Assembly (NCBI RefSeq): GCF_007991455.1
Contig: NZ_BJYJ01000016.1
Span: 1-49,564, forward strand
Direction of reading: 5' to 3'
DNA: 49,564 nt
From: Chryseobacterium hagamense
Lineage (GTDB): Bacteria; Bacteroidota; Bacteroidia; Flavobacteriales; Weeksellaceae
The translations under genes and the position numbers were made by a program. Shown here piece by piece: positions 16,125-24,650 of this stretch (position 1 is its first letter; every line of letters starts with the position of its first letter). Under the pieces are notes generated by a model, which had not been told where the DNA came from, searched no databases, and worked only from the letters and a program-made list of their open reading frames with translations.

Positions 16125-17141
16125 ATGATTTTTAAAACATACAACTCGATAGAAAATGCGTACCAGGCCCGCGTGATCGAACAGATCACGATGCAGGGCT
16201 TCGGGGATGAGGTTTTTATCGTGCAGGAAAAGGTTCACGGGGCCAATTTCTCTTTCTTCACCGATGGAAAGGAAATTAAAATCGCCAAAAGGACCGCCTT
16301 TATCGAAAAGGAAGAAAAGTTCTTCAATGCCCGTCAGGTGCTGGAACTTTATAAAGGGAAGGTAATTGAAGCATTCGGAAAAGTAAAAAGTCTTTATCCG
16401 GAGGTTGAAATGGTAGTCATCTACGGTGAATTGTTCGGCGGCTACAAACACAAAGCGGTAGATCCGGTAAAGGATGCAATAAAAGTACAGAAGGGTATTG
16501 AATATGCACCTCATAATGAATTTTATGCGTTCGACATCAAACTGAACGGGACGACTTACCTGGATACGGAAGTCATCAACCGGATTTTTGAGGAGACCGG
16601 ATTTTTCTATGCAAAAACCCTTTTCCAGGGAACGCTGGAAGAAGCTTTGGATTTCCCTAATGCATTTAATTCCAGAATTCCCGATTGGTTGGGCCTTCCT
16701 CAGCTTGAAGACAATAGGTGCGAGGGAACCATTATAAAGACCCTGAAAACCCGGTATTTTGGTAATGGCGCAAGGGTTATTTTGAAAAATAAGAATAAAA
16801 AATGGATCGAGAAATCCAAAGTGGTGAGAAAGCAGGAGAAAACAGTTCAGAAGGAGATCCGGTTCGGTGAAGGTTCCCAAAGAATCTGGGAAGAACTTGA
16901 GCAATATGTAACCGTTAACCGGCTGAACAACGTCATCAGCAAGATCGGTGAATTCGAACCTAAAATGGCTGGAAAAGTAACCGGACTTTTTGCACAGGAC
17001 ATCCTGGAGGATTTCGGAAAGGATTTCCCGGAAGCTTTCGGCAGCATTGAAAAAGAAGAACAGAAAAGGATCAACAAAAAGCTGAACGCCATCGTCATTG
17101 ACATGGTGAAAGCAGAATTGTCCGTTCTGAATAATCATTGA
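16125..17141 (+). CDS. Rnl2-family RNA ligase
   Basis: A 338-residue ATP-dependent RNA ligase close in length to T4 Rnl2. Motif I is EKVHGANF with the adenylated Lys at residue 36 (T4 Rnl2 uses K35 in EKIHGTNF). Further motifs are AKRTAF (Ia), YAFDIKLNG (III), CEGTIIKT (IV) and VILKNKNKKW (V), then a C-terminal helical domain. Rnl2 enzymes seal 3'-OH/5'-phosphate nicks in duplex RNA. The ATG at 16125 places motif I normally; an upstream in-frame ATG at 16035 would add 30 residues encoded by a dispersed repeat. The next ligase gene follows after 12 bases. Confidence 0.93.
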   Translation: MIFKTYNSIENAYQARVIEQITMQGFGDEVFIVQEKVHGANFSFFTDGKEIKIAKRTAFIEKEEKFFNARQVLELYKGKVIEAFGKVKSLYPEVEMVVIYGELFGGYKHKAVDPVKDAIKVQKGIEYAPHNEFYAFDIKLNGTTYLDTEVINRIFEETGFFYAKTLFQGTLEEALDFPNAFNSRIPDWLGLPQLEDNRCEGTIIKTLKTRYFGNGARVILKNKNKKWIEKSKVVRKQEKTVQKEIRFGEGSQRIWEELEQYVTVNRLNNVISKIGEFEPKMAGKVTGLFAQDILEDFGKDFPEAFGSIEKEEQKRINKKLNAIVIDMVKAELSVLNNH

Positions 17142-17153
17142 AAACGATTGAAA

Positions 17154-17747
17154 ATGAAAAAGATAAGTACATTATTTAAAAAAGATAAACATAATTTAGG
17201 ACGGGTTGTTAATGAAATCAATCCTGAAAACCTTTGGGTATTTGAAGGTGAAGCAGTAGCGACGCAGAAGTTCGACGGTTCCGCATGCGCGGTCATCAAC
17301 GGTAAGCTGTTCAAAAGGTACGATGCCAAAAGAGGGAAAACAGCTCCGGAGGGGGCAATCCCATGCCAGGAAGCAGATCCGGTAACCGGACATCATCCGC
17401 ATTGGGTGGCGTGCGATCCTGCCGCAAAAGAAGACGCTTACTTTTGGGAAGGTTTTCATGCGTTGGCCGTATCAGGTAAGGTGGAAGACGGTACCTACGA
17501 GCTGATCGGTGAGAAGGTGCAGGGAAATCCGGAAAACATTAAAGGCCATCGGTTGATAAAGCACGGAAACAAGATCCTCAACCTGGCGAGCCTGGATTTT
17601 GAGTGGATCAAAAGCTTTTTAAGCAACCCTGAAAACAATATGGAAGGCATCGTTTTCCATCACACCGCTGATGAAAGAATGTGCAAGATCAGGAAATCCG
17701 ACTTCGGGATCCGCAGAAAAGCGGTAAAAGAGTACGTTTTTAAATAA
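17154..17747 (+). CDS. Small RNA ligase (DUF5565/RLIG1-like)
   Basis: A 197-residue nucleotidyltransferase-fold ligase. Motif I is KFDGSAC with Lys near residue 39, followed by KRYDAKRGK, an IPCQEADPVTGHHP segment, motif III-like YELIGEKVQGN, motif IV-like MEGIVFHH and motif V-like CKIRKSDFGI. The compact single-domain form and the PCQ...TGHHP block resemble the DUF5565 family that includes the human RNA ligase RLIG1. It is encoded directly after Rnl2, so the locus has two distinct 5'-3' type ligases; no RtcB is present in the window. A TTG two codons earlier is an alternative start. Confidence 0.85.
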   Translation: MKKISTLFKKDKHNLGRVVNEINPENLWVFEGEAVATQKFDGSACAVINGKLFKRYDAKRGKTAPEGAIPCQEADPVTGHHPHWVACDPAAKEDAYFWEGFHALAVSGKVEDGTYELIGEKVQGNPENIKGHRLIKHGNKILNLASLDFEWIKSFLSNPENNMEGIVFHHTADERMCKIRKSDFGIRRKAVKEYVFK

Positions 17748-17751
17748 TTTG

Positions 17752-17782
17752 AGTTTCGGTAATCGGTTTACCGGAACTTTTT
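17752..17782 (+). terminator. Intrinsic terminator after the ligase pair
   Basis: AGTTTCGGTAA pairs with TTTACCGGAACT around a short loop and is followed by TTTTT. Confidence 0.75.
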
Positions 17783-17909
17783 ACGTATTTAATCAGCCAT
17801 GGATTTTTTTCTGGTGCTTATAGAATAATGAACGGTCATCAAAATCTTATTTTCGTAATTAATTGTTATTGAAAAATTAAGGCGCTTGGTTCAGTGAAAA
17901 AGTGTATGC

Positions 17910-17926
17910 TGAGCCTGTCGAAGTAG
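17910..17926. repeat. Dispersed Bacteroidota intergenic motif
   Basis: GCTGAGCCTGTCGAAGT is a frequent short repeat in intergenic regions of this phylum. The remaining spacer up to 18015 shows no gene. Confidence 0.5.
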
Positions 17927-18015
17927 CTTTGTGAACTTAAAGACAAAATCTTCGTGAACTCCGTGTTAAATGAACCATGAGGATGAATAACAGATCATCA
18001 AATAAAAACTAAAAA

Positions 18016-18960
18016 ATGTTACAGGCAGAAATAAAAAGTCTTTTTAAGGAAGACATCAGTATATTAATAAAAGTCCCGAATTCAGCGAAGCATTACCTGT
18101 GTGATTGCGGTGAAGCAAGCTTGCTGACGGTAAAAGAAGTGCAATCGGTATCGGCCCTATTCATCAGCCATACCCATATTGACCATTTTTCAAACTTTGA
18201 CGGCATTTTCAGGCATCAGATCGGGAGCGGGGAAAAAGTCGTGATCTGCGGGCCGAAAAATATCCACCGGCAGATTGAAGCACGGTTGAAATCCTATACC
18301 TGGAACCTGATTGATGAAAACGCCATTGAATATGAAATCCGAGAAATTGTTTCAGAACAGGAAATTAAGGTCTATAAAATCCGGCCGCCACACTGGAATC
18401 TTGAATTGATTAAAACCCAGGATTTCCTTTTTGAAGATGAATATTTGAATGTCAGCTTTGCCATTCTGGATCACAAGACCGATTCTATTGCTTATCTTTT
18501 TAAGGAAAAGGATTCAGTGAGTTTTAATGAAAACGGTTCTAGATTCAAAAAAGGAAAATGGATCAGCGAACTGAAGGCCGCTTTTGAAAGAAGTGAAAAC
18601 GATAAGGAGATTGAAATCGAAGGAGCGGTTTATCAGGCTTCGGAATTATTCCATTTGCTGACGCTGAATGAAGGTTGCAGACTCGGTGTCATCATGGATC
18701 ATGCGGCAGACGAAGGCAACTATGAAAAAATAAAAACGGTTTTTGAAAATGCAGACCGGGTGTACATCGAAACCTTCTATAAAGATGAAGACCGGGAATT
18801 TGCAAAAACAAATCACCACAGCTATGCTTCGGCTTCCGGATCGATTATGAAAGCATGCGGAGTAAAAGAAGCCATTCCGGTCCATTTTTCAAGAAGGTAC
18901 ACGGAAATCGACCGGCTGGAAATCGAGACGGCTTTTTACAGAGCGTTCGGAAAAGATTGA
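18016..18960 (+). CDS. RNase Z-like metallo-beta-lactamase-fold nuclease
   Basis: A 314-residue MBL-fold protein. The zinc signature SHTHIDHFSN (HxHxDH, about residues 51-56), a later IMDHA, and the RNase Z-type HFSRRY near the C-terminus are all present, along with NHHSYASA. RNase Z matures tRNA 3' ends. A copy inside an RNA-repair cluster beside tRNA-like arrays may trim damaged or permuted tRNA-like RNAs. It is separated from the ligases by a terminator and a 230-base gap, so it may begin a second transcript. Confidence 0.88.
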   Translation: MLQAEIKSLFKEDISILIKVPNSAKHYLCDCGEASLLTVKEVQSVSALFISHTHIDHFSNFDGIFRHQIGSGEKVVICGPKNIHRQIEARLKSYTWNLIDENAIEYEIREIVSEQEIKVYKIRPPHWNLELIKTQDFLFEDEYLNVSFAILDHKTDSIAYLFKEKDSVSFNENGSRFKKGKWISELKAAFERSENDKEIEIEGAVYQASELFHLLTLNEGCRLGVIMDHAADEGNYEKIKTVFENADRVYIETFYKDEDREFAKTNHHSYASASGSIMKACGVKEAIPVHFSRRYTEIDRLEIETAFYRAFGKD

Positions 18961-19005
18961 GCCGGACTGTTTTTAAAGTCGGAAATAATAACTAAAAAAT
19001 GAATT

Positions 19006-19884
19006 ATGCAATATAAAATACCTTTTCATTTTGATATGGAAACGGCGGATCCTGATGATGCGATGACATTGGCCATTTTAGCAACGCACCCCAGGGTTCA
19101 TCTTGTCAGTGTCTCCATACATCCGGGAGGGAAGGATCAGATTGGTTTTGTAAGAAAAATACTCAATATTCTGGACCGGGAAGATATCCGGATCGGTGCA
19201 GGAACGCCTAAATCGGACGCCCCGCGTGTCTCGGTATTTCACCGGGATTGGGTCGGAGGATTTAAAGATTCGGAAGCAGACGGCCCTGCAGCAGAAATCA
19301 TGGCTGACACCCTACGTCAGTTTCCGGATAGCACGCTGCTGACAGGAGCAGCCCTTACCAATCCGTATGCCTTGTATGAAACCGGTGTCTTCTTCAACCG
19401 TTGGTTCTGTCAGGGAGGTTTCGCCGGGGACAACATCGTCCCGAAAGAGCACCGGATGCAAAAGTTTGATGGGAAAATAACCTGTGCAACTTTTAATCTG
19501 AATGGCAATCCGCTGGCCGCTGAGGTACTGTTTTCAATCCCGATGGCCGAAAGGCGTCTGATCAGTAAAAATGTTTGCCATGCTGCGGTCTTCACTAATG
19601 CTGATGCTGAAATGCTGATGCCATTCAGAAATCATAATAAGGGGTTGGACCTATTTTTGAAAGCAGTGGAACTGAAAGAGAAAGCCCTTCATGATACGGT
19701 AGCTGCTTTACTGGCCATCGATCCTTGCAAATCACTTTGGGCAGAAGTCATTCCTTACCGTACCCGTGGCGAATGGGGTTCTTGGAAAGCGGAAGAAAAT
19801 TCTGGAAAAAGTCCTTCATTGATTACTACATTCATTCCTGATCTGAAAGATCTTTGGATGTTAATCAAACCTGAAAACTTTTAG
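19006..19884 (+). CDS. Nucleoside hydrolase family protein
   Basis: A 292-residue protein with a diverged N-terminal Ca2+/ribose motif HFDMETADPDDA (residues 5-16), where classical inosine-uridine hydrolases have DTDxGxDD. A central NPYALYETGVFFNRWF block and a GGFAGDNIV loop fit the family. It would hydrolyse N-glycosidic bonds of nucleosides or of a damaged base. Its location between the RNase Z-like gene and a phosphoesterase suggests removal of a modified nucleoside during RNA repair; the substrate is unknown. Confidence 0.85.
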   Translation: MQYKIPFHFDMETADPDDAMTLAILATHPRVHLVSVSIHPGGKDQIGFVRKILNILDREDIRIGAGTPKSDAPRVSVFHRDWVGGFKDSEADGPAAEIMADTLRQFPDSTLLTGAALTNPYALYETGVFFNRWFCQGGFAGDNIVPKEHRMQKFDGKITCATFNLNGNPLAAEVLFSIPMAERRLISKNVCHAAVFTNADAEMLMPFRNHNKGLDLFLKAVELKEKALHDTVAALLAIDPCKSLWAEVIPYRTRGEWGSWKAEENSGKSPSLITTFIPDLKDLWMLIKPENF

Positions 19885-20001
19885 AGTAAAAAGTTTTAAA
19901 GACAAGCAACATATTAAATCAGCGCGCTAGTATTGTTATTGTCAAGCTGAAAAATTAAGACGAACAGCAGCATTCAACTTGTAAATAAAAAATTAAAAAA
20001 A

Positions 20002-20565
20002 ATGAAACCCAATATATTTTTTACGGCAGACCACCATTTCGGTCACGAAAATATCATCAAATTCTCCGAAAGGCCATTTGCGTCCCTGGAAGAGATGAAT
20101 GAAGAACTTATCAGAAGATGGAATGAAAAAATAGGACCGGATGATACGGTTTATCATTTAGGCGATATCAGCCTGGGCAAATCGGATTTCACGAAAGGGA
20201 TTTTAGACCGGTTAAACGGAAACATTCATCTCATCAAAGGCAATCACGAAGGGGCGGCACTCACTTATCCCAAACGTTTTGCTTCCATCAGGGATTACCA
20301 TGAATTAAGGATCGACGAACCGGAAAACGGGAACGGAAAGCAGAAAATCATTCTTTTTCATTACGCGATGCGGACCTGGAACGGCTCCCACCGCGGGGTC
20401 TGGCAGCTCTATGGCCATTCCCACGGAACCCTGCCCGATGATGAAGCGGCGCTAAGCTTTGATGTGGGCGTCGATTGCCATAACTTCTATCCCGTTTCTT
20501 ACGCGGAGGTAAAAGAAATAATGCAGAAGAAAACATGGACTCCGCCGTTTGCCCCGAGAAATTAG
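20002..20565 (+). CDS. Calcineurin-like metallophosphoesterase
   Basis: A 187-residue dimetal phosphoesterase. All signature blocks are present: FTADHHFGH (residues 5-13), HLGDIS (about 52-57), IKGNHE (about 78-83), ILFHYAMRTW (about 115-124) and YGHSHGTL (about 135-142). Such small enzymes remove 2',3'-cyclic or terminal phosphates and act as phosphodiesterases. Here a natural role is processing the ends left by endonucleolytic cleavage so that the ligases can act. The start is ATG 20002 after an A-rich leader. Confidence 0.9.
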   Translation: MKPNIFFTADHHFGHENIIKFSERPFASLEEMNEELIRRWNEKIGPDDTVYHLGDISLGKSDFTKGILDRLNGNIHLIKGNHEGAALTYPKRFASIRDYHELRIDEPENGNGKQKIILFHYAMRTWNGSHRGVWQLYGHSHGTLPDDEAALSFDVGVDCHNFYPVSYAEVKEIMQKKTWTPPFAPRN

Positions 20566-20579
20566 AAAATGGAAGCTGG

Positions 20580-20600
20580 GTGATGGATGCTGGATGCTGG
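20580..20600. repeat. Short heptad repeat in spacer
   Basis: GGATGCT-type units repeat here and near 21300. They are the same class of 7-bp tandem units as at both window ends. The spacers at 20566-20740 and 21287-21534 hold no gene that I can see. Confidence 0.5.
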
Positions 20601-20740
20601 AAAACTTCCGGTGTTCTTCAGCTCATCATCCAGTTATTATATTAACAATCAAAACAGGAGCTCTACAATGGAACCCGGAGTTGAAGGAATCAAGAAACTT
20701 CCATCACCCTGCTTCCATCATCCGGCCCAAACACGCAACA

Positions 20741-21286
20741 ATGACAACAAACAATGAAATCATCGTTATCGATCTGGAAGCCACCTGCTGGGAATACGAT
20801 AAAATCCCGCCCGGCCAGAAAACCGATATTATAGAAATAGGAATCTGTAAACTGGATACCGATACAAAGGTCATCTCCAGTAAGCAGAGCATTTACGTAA
20901 TTCCCGAAAGATCAAAAATCAGCAGGTTCTGTACGGAGCTCACCGGAATTACGCCAAAACTGATTGAAGAAAGAGGAATCTATTTTGAAGAAGCCTGTGA
21001 GAAGATCAGGGCTGAATATCATCCCGAATCGATTGCCTGGGCCGGGTTCGGCGCTTTTGACAAGGAACAGATCGTTGCGCAGTGCGACCATCTGGGCATC
21101 GAAAACCCCTTTTCAGAAAATTACATCAACATCATGCACCGCTTCAAAGCCTACAACGGACTGTACAAAATGATGGGCCTGAAAAGAGCCCTGAAAGCCC
21201 TGAACATGGATTTCGAGGGAAACCATCACAGCGGGGCCGACGATGCCTACAACGCCGCCCGGATCCTAAGGGAAATGATGGGATAA
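20741..21286 (+). CDS. DEDDh 3'-5' exonuclease (first copy)
   Basis: A 181-residue exonuclease of the ERI-1/KapD-like DEDDh group: VIDLEATCWE (catalytic D and E), FGAFDKEQ (second D), and HHSGADDAYNAARIL (H and D). It should degrade or trim RNA 3' ends. I place the start at ATG 20741 before MTTNNEII; the in-frame upstream extension runs through repeat-rich non-coding sequence. A paralogue lies 250 bases downstream. Confidence 0.9.
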   Translation: MTTNNEIIVIDLEATCWEYDKIPPGQKTDIIEIGICKLDTDTKVISSKQSIYVIPERSKISRFCTELTGITPKLIEERGIYFEEACEKIRAEYHPESIAWAGFGAFDKEQIVAQCDHLGIENPFSENYINIMHRFKAYNGLYKMMGLKRALKALNMDFEGNHHSGADDAYNAARILREMMG

Positions 21287-21534
21287 AAAAGTAGGAAAGC
21301 TGGATGCGGGATGCGGGAAATTACAGTAGTGTGGAATGAACACTGGCTTTTATCATTAGCAGGAGGAGAGTAGGGAAGCGGGAAGTTCAAAGAAGTCAAA
21401 ACATTCAGCTTCCGGCATCCCTCTTCCAGCCAAAGTAGTAATCCGGCAGGAAATAGATTGGAAATCCGGAAGTTTAAGATATAGGCAAACTGCCAGCTTT
21501 CATCATCCAGCTAAAACAATTAAATTTTAAACAA

Positions 21535-22083
21535 ATGAAAACAACAGACAATATATTGATTATCGACCTTGAAGCAACGTGCTGGAACGACCGGCCGCCG
21601 AGAGGTCAGGAAAGTGAAATCATCGAAATCGGCGTCTGCCTCATGGATGCCGAAACCGGGAAGGTTTCACGCAGCGAAGGCATTTTGGTAAAGCCTCAAT
21701 TTTCAAAAGTAAGCCCGTTCTGTACGGAACTGACTTCCATTACCCAGCAGATGCTCGATGACGAAGGGATTCTGCTGGAAGATGCCCTCGACATCCTCAG
21801 AGCGGAATACGATTCCGAAAACCTCACCTGGGCCAGCTATGGAAACTACGACCTGAATATGCTTCAGAACCAGGCCAGAAGGTTCAAGGTGGATTACCCG
21901 CTGAGCGATGACCACATCAATGTGAAAACCTTATTCGGAGAACTGCATCCGACTGTCCGGAAAAGTGTCGGCATGGCCAGAGCACTGGGTGAACTCAAAC
22001 TCAAACTTGAAGGCACCCACCACCGTGGTGTCGATGACGCCAGGAATATTGCCAAAATTCTGCATTGGTGTCTTCATCGATAA
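21535..22083 (+). CDS. DEDDh 3'-5' exonuclease (second copy)
   Basis: A 182-residue paralogue of the preceding exonuclease with the same motifs: IIDLEATCWND, SYGNYDLN, and HHRGVDDARNIAKIL. The two copies differ through most of the central region, so this is not a recent duplication and they may have different RNA substrates. A strong terminator 35 bases downstream closes the operon. Confidence 0.9.
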   Translation: MKTTDNILIIDLEATCWNDRPPRGQESEIIEIGVCLMDAETGKVSRSEGILVKPQFSKVSPFCTELTSITQQMLDDEGILLEDALDILRAEYDSENLTWASYGNYDLNMLQNQARRFKVDYPLSDDHINVKTLFGELHPTVRKSVGMARALGELKLKLEGTHHRGVDDARNIAKILHWCLHR

Positions 22084-22117
22084 GGTAACAATTTAGAAAT
22101 CTAAAAATATAATAATT

Positions 22118-22143
22118 ACTCCCTTTTTGAAAGGGAGTTTTTT
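22118..22143 (+). terminator. Intrinsic terminator ending the RNA-processing operon
   Basis: ACTCCCTTT/AAAGGGAGT (9 bp), loop TTG, then a T-run. Confidence 0.85.
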
Positions 22144-22151
22144 ATTTCCGA

Positions 22152-22236
22152 CCATGTCATGGCGAGGAGCAAAACGACAAAGTAATCTTAATGAAGAACA
22201 GATTGCTTCGCTTTCAATTCGCAAAGACAAAAAAAT
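22152..22236. repeat. Dispersed intergenic repeat
   Basis: GTCATGGCGAGGAGC...CAGATTGCTTCG...TTCGCAAAGAC is a common Bacteroidota inter-operon repeat of unknown role. Confidence 0.5.
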
Positions 22237-22247
22237 CACATTTTTTT

Positions 22248-22287
22248 TACAACGCAAAAACATTGCGCAATTCCCTGTTTACTTTGC
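22248..22287 (+). promoter_or_regulatory. Shared bipartite promoter element, copy 1
   Basis: ACAACGCAAAAACATTGCGCAA lies 9 bases before the -7 box TACTTTG (22280-22286). The layout matches, without gaps, the promoters at 25291 (ro60) and 28012 (RNA array). It drives the Cys-rich gene and the permuted tRNA-like elements. Confidence 0.7.
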
Positions 22288-22296
22288 ATCATCAAA

Positions 22297-22770
22297 ATGA
22301 AACGTATGAAAAATATTCAGCTTTTATGCAAATCTTGTAGGGTAGGATTGACTGGCATTTTAACTGTTGTTCCCGAATCCTAATTGAAATGGAAGCCGGG
22401 ATATGACATTCTGGAAGACAAAGAAGCTGTTGTTCATTTAGGTTATAAAAATTCCGTTTTAACAAATCTTGATGATGAAAAATTAATTGACCATTGTGAT
22501 TCTGGAAGATTTTCAGGTTGTTGCGGAAATTCAGGATCAAGTGGTGTAAATAAGTTGTGTAAAAACGGACATGAAGTAGGAACTGAAAGTTCATATTGCT
22601 GTACTTCTAACTATTTACATTTTAGTCTGGATCATATAATAATTAAAGAAATACTTTAAAAAGGTATTTCTGTAAAAATATCAGGCGGGTCTTGTTGGGT
22701 GTTTCTGGATAACACCATTGCAGAAGAATTTGTTGAGAAACATGATTTTGTTCTGTTCAACTTGGCTTGA
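22297..22770 (+). pseudogene. Cys-rich protein gene interrupted by two in-frame TAA codons
   Basis: Read from ATG 22297, one frame stays protein-like for 157 codons but contains TAA at 22381 and TAA at 22657. The pieces are MKRMKNIQLLCKSC...VVPES, KWKPGYDILEDKEAVVHLGY...IIIKEIL and KGISVKISGGSCWVFLDNT...FNLA. The first part has CKSC, and the middle is rich in Cys (GRFSGCCGNSG, SYCCTSN), so zinc binding is likely. No indel is needed, only two sense-to-TAA changes (GAA to TAA would suffice). It sits directly behind the shared promoter. It may be a decaying gene or subject to readthrough. I recognise no family. Confidence 0.6.
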
Positions 22771-22800
22771 AGGTTTGAGGTTTTCCAAAAAATCTCGTAC

Positions 22801-22880
22801 GATTCTACAGGTTGAAGGTTCGAGTCCTTCTGTCTCTTAAAAAGGGATATAGTTCAAATGGTAGAACAATAGATTTATGC
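22801..22880 (+). ncRNA. Circularly permuted tRNA-like element P1
   Basis: The 3' half comes first: anticodon-stem strand TCTAC, V-loop, T-arm GAAGG-TTCGAGT-CCTTC, acceptor strand TGTCTCT. After a TAAAA linker comes the 5' half: AGGGATA (pairs with TGTCTCT over 7 bp), D-arm GTTC/GAAC, then ATAGA, which pairs with TCTAC at 4 of 5 positions. The order is inverted relative to a tRNA. The 5' half resembles tRNA-Trp-type sequence. Confidence 0.65.
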
Positions 22881-22956
22881 GTGGGTTCGACTCCCACCCT
22901 CACTTCAAATGAGGTAGCTCAGTCTGGTTAGAGCACTACACTTTTAATGTAGGTTG
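22881..22956 (+). ncRNA. Circularly permuted tRNA-Lys-like element P2
   Basis: The T-arm GTGGG-TTCGACT-CCCAC and acceptor strand CCTCACT precede a 3-base linker, then AATGAGG (6 of 7 pairs), D-arm GCTC/GAGC and a full anticodon arm CTACA-CTTTTAA-TGTAG (anticodon TTT). The break lies between the variable loop and the T-arm. It is followed directly by a terminator. Confidence 0.65.
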
Positions 22957-22981
22957 AAAATAGACTCAAAATCTATTTTTT
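22957..22981 (+). terminator. Intrinsic terminator after P1-P2
   Basis: AAAATAGA/TCTATTTT, 8 bp, with a T-rich tail. Confidence 0.75.
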
Positions 22982-22982
22982 A

Positions 22983-23404
22983 TTAGAGTTTTGAATATTC
23001 TCATTAAAAAATATTCAGGGAAAAATCCGGGATTTTTTCAGTTGTTGAATCAACATTTTGAAAAAGCCTGTAAGAAAAGATGTTTTCTGAAAATGAAATG
23101 GAGACTAAGAATCAATAATTCTTTGGATGAATTTTTTAAAAAGGACGATCGCCTGCGTGAGCGATGGTAACGGATATCCTTTTTTGCTTGCAAAAAAGAT
23201 AGATGTGAACGTAGCGACCCGAGCTGCTGGTAAAGCCGAAGCGAGGGACACGCCCAAAATCTGAATAATTAGAAACTGAATTTGAAAATAAGATTCTAAG
23301 CTCAATGAATTTTTCTGAATTGCTTTTCTTCCGCAGTTTTTGGAAGAAGAGATTCCGGATTTTCTTTTTTAATTGAAATTAATAACTATTTAAAATATAA
23401 AACG
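22983..23404. other. Non-coding spacer with a dispersed repeat
   Basis: No gene is seen. The stretch at about 23143-23252 (GGACGATCGCCTGCGTGAGCGA ... GGGACACGCCC) is GC-richer than its surroundings and looks like a dispersed flavobacterial repeat. An antisense ORF across it has no recognisable protein pattern. Confidence 0.45.
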
Positions 23405-24502
23405 ATGATAAAAAATGTACAGATTAAGGCTTATGAAACGGGTTTGGTTTTCAAAAATGGAAACCTGATTGATATTTTGAAAGAAGGTAATTTCTGGATT
23501 TTTGGAAATAAGTCTGTGGAAATTTATGATATGAAATCTCTGTTTAAATCTAATACTGATCTTAATATTTTGTTGAAAAATGAAAGCCTGAAATCTCTAT
23601 TGGAAGTCGTTGAGGTAAAGGACGGTGAAATCGTTCTGATGTACGAAAACGGAATTTTTAAAGAAGTTCTGCAGGTCGGTCAATATGCATTTTGGAAAGG
23701 AATTTCGAACAGGGAATTTCAGAAAGCAGACTTAACGAAAGTGGAAATTACAGAGAAGATTCCCAGAACGATCCTTGAAAATATAAAACTGAAAAATTTT
23801 ATTAGAAAATTCGTAATCACCAATCAATACAAAGGTCTTTTGCTCATTGACGGAAAGTTAAACAGAATTCTGGAGGCCGGAGCGTATTACTTCTGGAACA
23901 ACGAAACTTCCATAGAAGTAAAATCGATTGATACCAGGATGCAGCAGATGGAAATCGCCGGTCAGGAATTATTGACCAAAGATAAAGCTATGCTCAGGAT
24001 CAATTTTTATGTACGCTTTCAGGTGGCAAATATTCAGAAAGCACTGATGGAGAACAAAGAATATGATAAGCAATTATATATTCTGATGCAGCTGGCTTTG
24101 CGTGAATTCGTCGGAGCTTTAACATTGGATGAGTTGCTGTTGAAAAAAGATTCCGTAGGAAAAGAAATTCTTGGAAATTTAGGCAGCAAGGCCGATGAAT
24201 TAGGCTTGAAAGCTTCTGATGCAGGAATAAGAGATGTGATCTTAACAGGTGAAATGAAGGAAATCATGAATCAGGTTTTGATTGCCGAAAAAAAAGCCCA
24301 GGCCAACAGCATTATGAGACGTGAAGAAACCGCTTCCACGAGAAGTTTGCTGAATACAGCGAAACTAATGGAAGAAAACGAAGTGCTTTGGAAGCTGAAA
24401 GAAATGGAATATATGGAAAAAATCGCCGATAAAATCGGAGATATTACCGTTTCCGGAAACAGCAGCATTGTTGCTCAGTTGAAAGAAATCTTCACAAAAT
24501 AA
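23405..24502 (+). CDS. SPFH/Band-7 (slipin-like) protein
   Basis: A 365-residue protein of the slipin type found near RNA-repair and Ro60 genes. The N-terminal half has two similar beta-rich repeats (YETGLVFKNGNLIDILKEG and NQYKGLLLIDGKLNRILEAG). The SPFH core follows (about 160-300), and the C-terminal coiled coil carries EKKAQANSIMRREETASTRSLLNTAKLMEENE. There is no membrane segment or signal peptide, so it is probably a cytoplasmic oligomeric scaffold. It is followed by its own terminator. The absence of an obvious -7 box upstream leaves its regulation open. Confidence 0.88.
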   Translation: MIKNVQIKAYETGLVFKNGNLIDILKEGNFWIFGNKSVEIYDMKSLFKSNTDLNILLKNESLKSLLEVVEVKDGEIVLMYENGIFKEVLQVGQYAFWKGISNREFQKADLTKVEITEKIPRTILENIKLKNFIRKFVITNQYKGLLLIDGKLNRILEAGAYYFWNNETSIEVKSIDTRMQQMEIAGQELLTKDKAMLRINFYVRFQVANIQKALMENKEYDKQLYILMQLALREFVGALTLDELLLKKDSVGKEILGNLGSKADELGLKASDAGIRDVILTGEMKEIMNQVLIAEKKAQANSIMRREETASTRSLLNTAKLMEENEVLWKLKEMEYMEKIADKIGDITVSGNSSIVAQLKEIFTK

Positions 24503-24526
24503 AAAACTAGTAACTGTTATTATAGA

Positions 24527-24561
24527 GGCGGGTTTTGCGAAAGCAAAGCCTGTCTTGTTTT
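24527..24561 (+). terminator. Intrinsic terminator after the slipin gene
   Basis: A 12-bp stem GGCGGGTTTTGC / GCAAAGCCTGTC with a GAAA tetraloop, then TTGTTTT. Confidence 0.8.
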
Positions 24562-24650
24562 AAAATCAAAAGAGTTCCGAAGGGACGATTTACACCGAAA
24601 TCGGATGCTAATCCGATTAATAAATTCAACAGTAAGCAATCAAAACAGAT

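Noticed and set aside
16107..17138. 343-codon antisense ORF
   Set aside because: It is a frame shadow of the Rnl2 ligase, which has all catalytic motifs in the sense strand.
20549..20740. N-terminal extension of the first DEDDh exonuclease
   Set aside because: It overlaps the end of the phosphoesterase gene and runs through heptad repeats; the exonuclease domain starts directly after ATG 20741.
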